This document shows, in pieces, positions 1 to 5,530 of a stretch of DNA of 6,487 nt. The translations under genes and the position numbers were made by a program. The stretch lies in assembly GCA_016764635.1 (NCBI GenBank), contig JAESRM010000158.1, positions 974-7,460 on the forward strand, in the 5' to 3' direction. Position 1 is the first letter of the stretch; every line of letters begins with the position of its first letter. The notes below the pieces were generated by a model that worked only from the letters and a program-made list of their open reading frames with translations, made no database searches and was not told where the DNA came from. Source of the stretch: Planctomycetota bacterium. GTDB taxonomy: Bacteria; Planctomycetota; UBA1135; GCA-002686595.

Positions 1-1
1 G

Positions 2-27
2 GGCTTCGCGTGGAATCGTCCGAAGCC
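2..27. repeat. 7-bp inverted repeat, hairpin-like
   Basis: GGCTTCG (2-8) is the exact reverse complement of CGAAGCC (21-27), with a 12-nt loop. It overlaps possible 3' ends of a gene entering from the left, so it could be the end of a coding region or a termination hairpin. No T-run follows. Confidence 0.35.
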
Positions 28-48
28 TGATTGACTGGAGTGGGTAGC

Positions 49-62
49 ACGGGGCACCCCGT
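49..62. repeat. 14-bp palindrome ACGGGG-CA-CCCCGT
   Basis: ACGGGG (49-54) and CCCCGT (57-62) are exact reverse complements separated by CA. As RNA this would be a tight, GC-rich hairpin with a four-base loop GCAC after one pair opens. It lies just after the short reading frames that end near the left edge, so it may be a terminator without a T-tract or an extragenic palindrome. Confidence 0.4.
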
Positions 63-308
63 TGGGGAAAGCCTGCGGGTTTCGACGTGGTTGCATTCGG
101 TCTGGGCCTTCACTCGGGCGAGCGATCCTTGGCCGACAATCGAGCGAATCTACTCGAAAGCCTGAAGCCCCGTCTTTGTTCACTGGAGAGGATAGAGGCT
201 GTGGTTTGGCGCGGGCACACGGAGGCGTAGGGCTGACTTGCGGCAGTACCGAGCCAGCGCGAAATTGCCAATGGGCTTCTACTGCCCTCTGGTGCGAAGC
301 AGGGACGA

Positions 309-418
309 ATCCACCATTTGCTTGAGATGGGTTGCGGGGAGCCGGTGATTCGGAAGCAAATGGTGGATGCGGATCTGACTCCTGGCGGTCTGTCGCGTTT
401 CAATAGGCAGGCGTACTC
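309..418. repeat. dispersed structured repeat, copy A
   Basis: A perfect 15-bp inverted repeat, ATCCACCATTTGCTT (309-323) and AAGCAAATGGTGGAT (354-368), encloses a 30-nt loop. This unit and the following 50 nt align without gaps to 2084-2193 (copy B). By hand I count 45/60 identities in the hairpin and 35/50 in the right flank. The stem differs between copies by paired substitutions, which suggests selection on the fold or propagation as a palindromic element. The type is unknown: it could be a REP-like extragenic palindrome, a miniature mobile element, or a structured RNA. Confidence 0.75.
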
Positions 419-618
419 GTAGCTGGCGCCTTGGGAGCGGAATCCTGGATGGGGGGTGTGCAACGAGCCTGGCATCTGTGCCGTTTTTATCGAACTAGGC
501 GGATTCCTCCAGTTGTTTCCGCGCCGGAGTGCACTCGGAGATGCTGTCTGCGGCCTCCAATCTAGGATTGCCCTTCATCTGCAATGCTCACAGGTTCCAG
601 CATTCCTTGGTATCATTT

Positions 619-660
619 GGCTAGGCCGACGCTTCGAAACCCCATGCTGTGGGCCTAGTC
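619..660. repeat. inverted repeat upstream of the secreted-protein gene
   Basis: CTAGGCC (621-627) matches GGCCTAG (652-658) as an exact inverted repeat with a 24-nt loop. The stem extends by a G-T and a G-C pair on the outside. It lies about 60 nt upstream of the start codon at 717, so it could sit in the promoter or leader. Function unknown. Confidence 0.3.
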
Positions 661-716
661 CAGCTTGGTAGAAGGCGGCATACCTAACTGTCGCGGCTTG
701 CAAACTCATATATCTC

Positions 717-2066
717 ATGAAAGTAACCTCCCTAGTTTCCACTTTGTCTGTTCTCTTTGGGCTCCTCACGCTCGCACCGAATCTTGATGCGCAAGGACCG
801 GATTGTTCGAATCCCGAGTCAATCAGCGGTACGGGTTTATGGCCCTTGTTAGGTGCTGGAGGTTCTTCCGGATTTTCCGGACAAGGATGTTTGATGCCCG
901 GTCAATTTTCTGACGATAGTTTCTACTTATGGACGGCCACGATGCCCGGGTTCTACCGTTTCGAAACGGTAGCCCCATTGCCCTACGTCACGACGCAAGC
1001 CTATGCCGGGGATGACTGCAATGCCGCCAGCAATTTTCTAGCATGCTCGTTGATCGGTCATTCCGATTCTGACGCCAGTTTCTATCTGCCCAACTCCGTC
1101 CAAGCTGGCGAGGAAATTCTCATCCGAAGCATTGGAATTCCCCCACATGTAAATATTGCCACACTAGAGATTACTTTCGTAGGGGAGCCCTGCGATCAAT
1201 TCGTAGAAGATCAATATGCACCCAATCACACCTGCCTAGAGAGTCGAGCGATAGGCAATGGCACATTCACGGACCTTGCCCTAGGCGATAATGGATCCTT
1301 GGCACGCATTGACTATTTCCGGGTGTGTGTCTCCCCAGGAGAGACCTTGACTTTGTCCGTTGCGAACGCACACGCGACTCCACTCAATTTTGGACTGTCA
1401 GTCTTTGACATGGATCCGACCAGCAATCTTTGCGGCACCACTTGGAGCACCTACTCCGAAAGCGCAAACGGATTAAATCCGTCTTTGGCTTTTACGAATC
1501 CGACCGGCCAGGAATTACTGATGTCCATAAGGATAGTCGCACTTGCGCTTGGGTGTGCGGCCTACGACCTCACGGTCTCCGGCGCCAGCGGGTGCGGTGG
1601 TGGGCAGCAGGTGGGGACCTTCTGCGATCCCATGAATGCAAACTCCACCGGCCAGCCCACGGTCCTAAGCACCACAGCAGGCACGGGTATCCAAAGCGGA
1701 ATTCGCCTCGAAGCCAACCAAGGTCCTCCCGGCCAACTTGGCTACTTTCTCATAGGATCAGGCTTCAGCGAGCCGGGCATCGTTCTCAGTCAAGGACGCT
1801 TCTGCTTCAGCCTGGCAGCGGGCCAGCGTTTTGCACGTTACAACGTTGCAGGTACGATCTTTAACTCGGCAGGCTTCTTCGATGCCAGCGGCCAAATGCA
1901 AAACGTTTCGGGTACCTCATCCAGCGGCCTAGGGTTCGACGTACCCACAACCCTTCCAGGCTCCGGGGTCCAGATCCAACCGGGTGAGACTTGGCACTTC
2001 CAATTGTGGCACCGTGAAACTGGCGGCCAATCCAACTTCTCCAACGGCGTTTCGGTGCTCTTCTAG
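717..2066 (+). CDS. secreted beta-domain protein of planctomycete type, 449 aa
   Basis: The product is probably exported; its precise role is unknown. Residues 1-25 form a signal peptide: Lys2, a hydrophobic core around 9-20, and a likely cleavage site near LDA/QG at 25-26. Residues about 30-155 and 156-290 look like two beta-sandwich units similar to pre-peptidase C-terminal domains (GQFSDDSFYLWTA at 62-74; RIDYFRVCVSPGETLTLSV at 197-215). Residues about 299-449 form the C-terminal domain (GPPGQLGYFLIGSGF at 336-350, IQPGETWHFQLWHRE at 420-434), which I recognise from exported planctomycete proteins. There are 12 cysteines after the signal peptide, an even number that suits disulfides. I see no catalytic motif. 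ATG 717 is chosen because the signal peptide begins there; there is no clear Shine-Dalgarno site. The gene stands alone and converges with the 2524-4164 gene. Confidence 0.9.
   Translation: MKVTSLVSTLSVLFGLLTLAPNLDAQGPDCSNPESISGTGLWPLLGAGGSSGFSGQGCLMPGQFSDDSFYLWTATMPGFYRFETVAPLPYVTTQAYAGDDCNAASNFLACSLIGHSDSDASFYLPNSVQAGEEILIRSIGIPPHVNIATLEITFVGEPCDQFVEDQYAPNHTCLESRAIGNGTFTDLALGDNGSLARIDYFRVCVSPGETLTLSVANAHATPLNFGLSVFDMDPTSNLCGTTWSTYSESANGLNPSLAFTNPTGQELLMSIRIVALALGCAAYDLTVSGASGCGGGQQVGTFCDPMNANSTGQPTVLSTTAGTGIQSGIRLEANQGPPGQLGYFLIGSGFSEPGIVLSQGRFCFSLAAGQRFARYNVAGTIFNSAGFFDASGQMQNVSGTSSSGLGFDVPTTLPGSGVQIQPGETWHFQLWHRETGGQSNFSNGVSVLF
953..972. repeat. perfect 20-bp palindrome inside the secreted-protein gene
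   Basis: CTACCGTTTC (953-962) is followed directly by its exact reverse complement GAAACGGTAG (963-972), with no spacer. It encodes residues 80-85 (YRFETV) of the 449-aa protein, between the signal peptide and the first beta domain's end. Coding use may explain it fully, but a perfect 20-mer palindrome is rare in a window of this size. It could be a dimeric protein-binding site. Confidence 0.6.
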
Positions 2067-2083
2067 CCTGAAGCGAATCGCGA

Positions 2084-2193
2084 ATCCTCCACTTGCATGA
2101 TGCGGGCTGCCGGAAGCCCGCGCTTCGGATGCAAGCGGTGGATGCGAGTCAGGCTCGGGCCGGTCAGCCGCGTTCCAAATGCCACGCGGACTC
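2084..2193. repeat. dispersed structured repeat, copy B
   Basis: ATCCTCCACTTGCAT (2084-2098) pairs with ATGCAAGCGGTGGAT (2129-2143) at 13 of 15 positions, again around a 30-nt loop. Inside the loop is a further perfect 7-bp stem, GCGGGCT (2102-2108) with AGCCCGC (2115-2121). It aligns without gaps to copy A at 309-418. It starts 17 nt after the stop of the secreted-protein gene, so transcription from that gene would make the hairpin; it could help termination or protect the mRNA 3' end, although no T-run follows. Confidence 0.75.
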
Positions 2194-2234
2194 AGTACCT
2201 ATTCACATCGGGACAGGCGCGCAGCCGCTGTCCT

Positions 2235-2459
2235 TCAACGGCCTGTTCGGATCGCGCGTTGGCGGGTGGCTCCGGTCTCGGGGTTGGGTTCGGGGATGGC
2301 CGAGAGCAGGGCTTTGGTGTACGGGGTGCGGGGGATTTTGAAGAGATCGTCGCGGTCGGCGATTTCTACTATGCGGCCGAGGTACATGCCTGCGATTCTT
2401 GTGCAGAGGTGGCGGACTACGGTTAAGTCGTGGGCGATGGAGAGGTAGCCTAGGCCGAC
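2235..2459 (-). pseudogene. remnant of an oligopeptide/dipeptide ABC transporter ATP-binding protein
   Basis: Read on the minus strand, 74 codons encode the end of the nucleotide-binding domain of a DppD/DppF/OppD/OppF-type ATPase. Visible landmarks in order are LSIAHDLTVV, which contains the switch (H-loop) histidine, then MYLGRIVEIADRDDLF, then PRTPYTKALLSAIPEPNP, the conserved stretch after the H-loop in peptide-transporter ATPases, then a stop at 2235-2237. Intact members are roughly 320-350 residues. Here the Walker A, Q-loop, LSGGQ signature and Walker B regions are absent, as is the usual cysteine-bearing C-terminal tail. No internal stop or frameshift interrupts the fragment, which suggests fairly recent truncation. 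Similarity ends abruptly at about 2459; beyond a few codons there is an in-frame stop (2469-2471) inside a hairpin. There is no start codon or promoter, so it is unlikely to be a functional gene. Confidence 0.88.
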
Positions 2460-2461
2460 CC

Positions 2462-2478
2462 GGAACCCTCACGGTTCC
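2462..2478. repeat. perfect 6-bp hairpin at the edge of the ATPase remnant
   Basis: GGAACC (2462-2467) and GGTTCC (2473-2478) are exact inverted repeats around the 5-nt loop CTCAC. The ATPase similarity ends only two or three bases to the left. The segment 2461-2520 to the right has no coding meaning I can see and ends just before the stop codon of the 546-aa gene. It may be a terminator for one of the convergent genes or the end of a small inserted element. Confidence 0.4.
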
Positions 2479-2523
2479 TTGACGCAGCCGGTACGGCAAG
2501 GGTGGTAGGCAGGCCACTTCAGC

Positions 2524-4164
2524 TTAGAGCTTGGGTGTTAGCTTCACACTTGAAGTCTCGCCCGCTCGAATTTGTGCGGATGCGGTTTCGGTGAGTTCGA
2601 TCCACTCATACTTGTGGGGCGGGGTGATGCTCCAGCGCTCCAAACGAATCCGGACCCTTCCTGGCAGCAAGGGGCCGATGACGACCGACTTCGGGAGCTC
2701 TTCGATGGACTTGGAAGGGTCGTGAGAGTCGGAATTCTCCACGAATGCCACCACTCGCAGATTGTTCATCGATTCTAAGTTGGTGATCTCAGGAACCAAA
2801 ATTTCGATAGACCCGTGCACGGGCAGCACCACCTCCAGGTTGGAGGTCTTCTCAGGGGTCACTCGTCTTGTGTAAATGCGGCCTCCGATAATAATCGATA
2901 TCTCGATTGCGTCGGGCCCAAGGGTGGAAAACCGATAGTGCCCTTCACTCTGGGTCTCTGCATTCACTTCATCGTCAGCATCGATCAGGGCTTGCACGTG
3001 GGAGCGCAAGGGGGTTCCTTGTTCGTCGCGCACGAAGACATTCAGTTCACATGGCCATTCCATGGTCAAGTCGCCCACGTGCCCGCTAGGGGGCACGGCC
3101 ACTTCCTTGTAGAAGCTCGCAAACTCACTATGCCCAATGCGAATTGAAACAGAATCCGACCCCACGCCTGAGAACTCAAATCGCCCGAGCGCGTCGGTCC
3201 CCACAAAATGCGTGGTGTCGCCGTACTTGAGTCCAATGCGTACTTCGAGCGGGTGCCCGCCTGGGTCCAATACTCGTCCCGTGAGAGGGCGCATTGCTAC
3301 AGGTGCAATAATTCGCACATCGCGCCATTCTTCGGCTTGCATCCCCGGTTCTGAGTGCTTCAATAGCACCTGGCTGAACGAGTCGACCACATTCAGCTCG
3401 AAGGGCACATCCGTGTTCATGCCGGTGATGACATAGAGTTGGTCATTCGAACCATCGATGGATTGGTTGTCCGCATTGTGTGAAGGTAGGGAAATGCTGC
3501 CGGAGCCCCTGCCCCATCCCGAGTTGTTGCCAGCGTAACATCCATCGACGAGACCGTAAATCCGCTGCGGCCCCGCGTACGTGTCTCCGAACATTGGAGC
3601 AGTGTAGTCTAGGCGCAGGCCTGGTTGGTTTGAGCCTATGGTCTGCAAGTGCACTGTCACCTTGCAGGTCCTTTGGAGGATGACCCTAAGTTCTTCTTGC
3701 CCGTTCCATTCCGTGCTTCCGGGAAGATACCCCAGCGCGATGAAATGTACGGATTGAAGAAGCGGTGAGGCGTCGGTGATCGAAGTCCAGCCCATCGAGT
3801 CAGTTGGGAAGCTCAAGGCCTTTCGGCTTCCTTTTTCGTGGGCAACGGCCCCGAAGATCCCTCGCCCGTTCGTGTCCAGAACTTGAACCCGAATGGTCGG
3901 ATCGGGATGGAGATTCGTTGGGGCAGCTTCCACTAGCTGCATGCCTTTGGCCTGCGACTTGGCTTCGGAGTGGATCGTACGCTGCGCTTGAGCATTGGCG
4001 ACTTCAAGCAAGCTTGCTTTCGGAGCAAGGGGGGCGGGCTCCTGCAAACCGGCTTCAGGATTCAAGCTTGCACTAGCGGAAGCACTCGGGTTGGCGGGCA
4101 ATACGCTCCACCCCACAAGAGTAAGCAGGAGCAAAGCGGCGATGGCTAAAATGGTTCGGTTCAT
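2524..4164 (-). CDS. N-terminally anchored protein with carboxypeptidase-regulatory-like domains, 546 aa
   Basis: The product is exported or membrane-anchored with its bulk outside the cytoplasm; function unknown. Residues 1-22 have Arg3 followed by a hydrophobic stretch (ILAIAALLLLTLVGW, 5-19), a signal anchor or signal peptide. Residues 23-88 are a low-complexity linker rich in Ala, Pro and Ser. Beta-rich units resembling carboxypeptidase-regulatory-like (transthyretin-like) domains follow: about 90-172 (IRVQVLDTNGRGIFGAVA), 283-369 (LTGRVLDPGGHPLEVRIGL, TDALGRFEFSGV) and 370-447 (ELNVFVRDEQGTPLRSHV, SEGHYRFSTLG). The end, 448-546, is a probable further beta domain. Residues 175-280 are Gly/Asn/Ser-rich and unassigned. 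Such domains usually act as structural or binding modules; no enzyme domain is attached here. ATG 4164 is chosen because it opens the hydrophobic segment; no Shine-Dalgarno site is visible. The gene is alone on its strand and convergent with the 449-aa gene. Confidence 0.88.
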   Translation of the reverse strand: MNRTILAIAALLLLTLVGWSVLPANPSASASASLNPEAGLQEPAPLAPKASLLEVANAQAQRTIHSEAKSQAKGMQLVEAAPTNLHPDPTIRVQVLDTNGRGIFGAVAHEKGSRKALSFPTDSMGWTSITDASPLLQSVHFIALGYLPGSTEWNGQEELRVILQRTCKVTVHLQTIGSNQPGLRLDYTAPMFGDTYAGPQRIYGLVDGCYAGNNSGWGRGSGSISLPSHNADNQSIDGSNDQLYVITGMNTDVPFELNVVDSFSQVLLKHSEPGMQAEEWRDVRIIAPVAMRPLTGRVLDPGGHPLEVRIGLKYGDTTHFVGTDALGRFEFSGVGSDSVSIRIGHSEFASFYKEVAVPPSGHVGDLTMEWPCELNVFVRDEQGTPLRSHVQALIDADDEVNAETQSEGHYRFSTLGPDAIEISIIIGGRIYTRRVTPEKTSNLEVVLPVHGSIEILVPEITNLESMNNLRVVAFVENSDSHDPSKSIEELPKSVVIGPLLPGRVRIRLERWSITPPHKYEWIELTETASAQIRAGETSSVKLTPKL

Positions 4165-4351
4165 GACAATGGAATAGTTGCGTACTGTCTAGTTTGGGAG
4201 CTTGCCTTAGTTTTCGAAGAAACTCAAATGGGTTGACATACCATATCAAAGTCAAAGCCAGCGCATCGATTGACATAGGATGATACCGAGCCGGGACAAC
4301 TTCCATCACCTTGTTGTTCATGATCATTTCCGTATGGAGGAAGCGTCAAAT

Positions 4352-4389
4352 CCGATAAGCGATTGAAGTTGTTCCGACTCGGTTATCGG
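4352..4389. repeat. 7-bp inverted repeat CCGATAA/TTATCGG
   Basis: CCGATAA (4352-4358) is the exact reverse complement of TTATCGG (4383-4389), with a 24-nt loop. A second imperfect inverted repeat follows at once: GCAGG (4396-4400) with CCTGC (4425-4429), extended by GG/CC across one mismatch. The pair could be tandem hairpins of a leader RNA or extragenic palindromes. Confidence 0.3.
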
Positions 4390-4532
4390 TACTCCGCAGG
4401 CGGCGGTCCGCTACGCTTGCTCCACCTGCCTCACCGGCGAAGCCGACCCTAGCGTGGACTATGGGATCGCCGACGCGTGCCAAATACCCGACGACGATCA
4501 GTCGCGCTCCAAGTGACGCACGCACTCGTGAC

Positions 4533-4574
4533 GGGAGGCTTGGTCAGAACCTCCCAGAAGGCCTCGTGACCAAG
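4533..4574. repeat. interleaved inverted repeats upstream of the HIRAN gene
   Basis: Two inverted repeats overlap: GGGAGG (4533-4538) with CCTCCC (4550-4555), and CTTGGTCA (4539-4546) with TGACCAAG (4567-4574). Using one loop sequence as the arm of the other makes them largely mutually exclusive or pseudoknot-like. A direct repeat CTCGTGAC occurs at 4525-4532 and 4563-4570. They lie about 90-130 nt upstream of the HIRAN start, so regulation of that gene is possible but unproven. Confidence 0.35.
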
Positions 4575-4662
4575 ATATCGGAGGGGTGGTTGCCCGAGCT
4601 TGCCAGCGAAGTCGCCGTTGAACTCATGTGTTACAATTTTGGCCGCCTCAAGGCACTAGCCC

Positions 4663-5415
4663 ATGATCCAGACCAGAGACAAAACCCTGTTCCTCGCATG
4701 GCAAAACAAGGAAGCGAGGAAGTGGTATCCCATTGGGCGAATGGAGCATCGCGCTTCATCGGGAATCTATCGCTTTCAGTACATCCGCGGAGCCGTGGAC
4801 GCGAGTGAGAATGCTGGCTTCAAGCCACTATTCGAATTCCCTGATCTTTACGAGCAGTACGAATCAACCGAGCTGTTCCCCCTTCTTCAGACCCGCCTCT
4901 TCCCCAAGAGCCGTGGGGATTTTCATACGCACCTGGAGCAGCTCGATCTTACCGAGGACGCCGAGGCATTCGACATCCTCGAAGTGGACGGGGGCTACCG
5001 GGCCACCGATAGCTTTCACGTCTTCCCTTTACTCAAAGGCCAAGACAAACAGTCGTTCACCTGCCGGTTCTTCCTCCATGGATTCCGGCATATCACAGAC
5101 TCCGCCCAAAAGCGCATCGGCAAGCTCAATGCCGGAGAGGAACTCGGCCTCGCAATGGAGTTGGCCAACCCCGAGACGACAATCGGCATTCAAATCCAAT
5201 CCAAGGATTATGAGATGCTGGGTTGGGCCCCCCGGTATCTGCGGAATGACCTGCAAGCCGCAATCTGCAACAAGCCTGAACAGATTCGAGCGCATGTCGT
5301 TAGATTGAACCCTGAGCCGGCTCCCATCAAACAAAGACTCCTTGTCGCGATTCAAGGCGCTTGGCCAGATGGGCATGTCCCAATGAGCACCCCTAGGTTC
5401 GACCCCTTGCCGTAA
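4663..5415 (+). CDS. HIRAN-domain protein, stand-alone type, 250 aa
   Basis: The protein carries a HIRAN domain at about 134-201: CRFFLHGFRHI (134-144), AQKRIGKLNAGEELGLAMELANPE, then LGWAPRYLRNDL (186-197), which matches the family's G(Y/W)xPR signature. In eukaryotic HLTF/Rad5 proteins HIRAN binds DNA ends during damage tolerance; bacterial stand-alone members are poorly characterised. The N-terminal half (TLFLAWQNKEARKWYPIGRM at 8-27, RFQYIRGA at 37-44, FEFPDLYEQYESTELFPLL at 57-75, GYRATDSFHVFP at 111-122) fits a recurrent bacterial architecture that I recall being about 250 residues long, with a faint likeness to the HipA N-terminal region (inference). The C-terminus (VRLNPEPAPIKQRLLV) also fits that architecture, so the gene looks full length. 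ATG 4663 is the first start after an in-frame TAG (4657-4659); a weak AAGG (4650-4653) lies 9 nt upstream. The zinc-finger gene follows after 115 nt on the same strand. Confidence 0.85.
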   Translation: MIQTRDKTLFLAWQNKEARKWYPIGRMEHRASSGIYRFQYIRGAVDASENAGFKPLFEFPDLYEQYESTELFPLLQTRLFPKSRGDFHTHLEQLDLTEDAEAFDILEVDGGYRATDSFHVFPLLKGQDKQSFTCRFFLHGFRHITDSAQKRIGKLNAGEELGLAMELANPETTIGIQIQSKDYEMLGWAPRYLRNDLQAAICNKPEQIRAHVVRLNPEPAPIKQRLLVAIQGAWPDGHVPMSTPRFDPLP

Positions 5416-5455
5416 TGCGAAACTAAACCCCACCGATCTCTTGGACTGGGCCGTG

Positions 5456-5486
5456 CAACGCAAGCGTTGGGCGCGTGCCCACGCCC
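5456..5486. repeat. palindrome and hairpin between HIRAN and zinc-finger genes
   Basis: CAACGC (5456-5461) and GCGTTG (5464-5469) form a near-continuous palindrome around AA. Directly after it GGGCG (5469-5473) can pair with CGCCC (5482-5486) around an 8-nt loop. They begin 40 nt past the HIRAN stop codon. No T-run follows. They may be an intrinsic-type terminator, an mRNA processing point, or an operator for the downstream gene. Confidence 0.35.
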
Positions 5487-5530
5487 CTGGTGCTCAGTGG
5501 TCTGGCTTGGAATTGAAGTAGTGAGCCCCC

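Larger units (their letters stand above)
1..716. other. gene-poor region with palindromes and one dispersed repeat copy
   Basis: No reading frame here resembles a protein I recognise, on either strand. Open frames exist but are low-complexity, rich in Arg, Ser and Pro, and look like chance frames in GC-rich DNA. In-frame stops occur within the first 45 bases in all three forward frames, so any gene entering from the left on the plus strand ends at once (after 9, 10 or 14 codons). The region holds short palindromes near its left edge, repeat copy A at 309-418, and an inverted repeat at 619-660. The last stretch before 717 must contain the promoter of the secreted-protein gene, but I see no clear -35/-10 pair. 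Confidence 0.6.
2067..2523. other. debris-rich gap between two convergent genes
   Basis: This 457-nt gap separates two convergent stop codons and contains no intact gene. From left to right it holds repeat copy B, a remnant of an ABC transporter ATPase gene on the minus strand, and a 60-nt segment with a perfect hairpin next to the stop of the 546-aa gene. The mix of a gene fragment with repeats suggests past insertion, deletion or recombination here. Open frames on both strands in this gap are explained by GC-rich sequence and by the fragment itself. Confidence 0.65.
4165..4662. other. divergent intergenic region with inverted repeats, no clear gene
   Basis: This 498-nt gap lies between the divergent starts of the 546-aa protein (-) and the HIRAN protein (+), so promoters for both should lie here. 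I see no convincing sigma-70 pair. TTGACA occurs at 4233-4238 on the plus strand but lacks a matching -10 box at the right distance, and TACAAT at 4632-4637 lacks a good -35. TTGAC (4233-4237) also forms a short inverted repeat with GTCAA (4251-4255). Larger inverted repeats are at 4352-4389, 4396-4429 and 4533-4574. Open frames on both strands do not resemble known proteins. Confidence 0.55.

Noticed and set aside
110..475. 121-codon open frame on the minus strand
   Set aside because: The translation is Arg/Ser/Pro-rich, matches nothing I know, and spans repeat copy A; the openness is explained by base composition.
800..825. tRNA T-arm-like motif (GTTCGAATCC)
   Set aside because: It lies inside the secreted-protein gene and no acceptor, D or anticodon arms can be placed around it.
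2203..2517. 104-codon open frame on the minus strand
   Set aside because: It is the shifted frame across the ABC ATPase remnant, whose own frame at 2235-2459 carries the recognisable protein motifs.
4233..4261. Possible promoter from a perfect TTGACA
   Set aside because: No TATAAT-like box lies 16-18 nt downstream; the next start codon in use is more than 400 nt away.
4073..4327. 84-codon open frame on the minus strand upstream of the 546-aa gene
   Set aside because: It overlaps the first 92 bases of the 546-aa gene in another frame, resembles no family, and has no supporting start signal.
4352..4389. Integron attC-like site
   Set aside because: The arms do not fit the RYYYAAC/GTTRRRY core rules, and no integrase or cassette array is seen.
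4461..4808. 115-codon open frame on the plus strand before the HIRAN gene
   Set aside because: It overlaps 146 bases of the well-supported HIRAN gene in another frame and shows no family resemblance.
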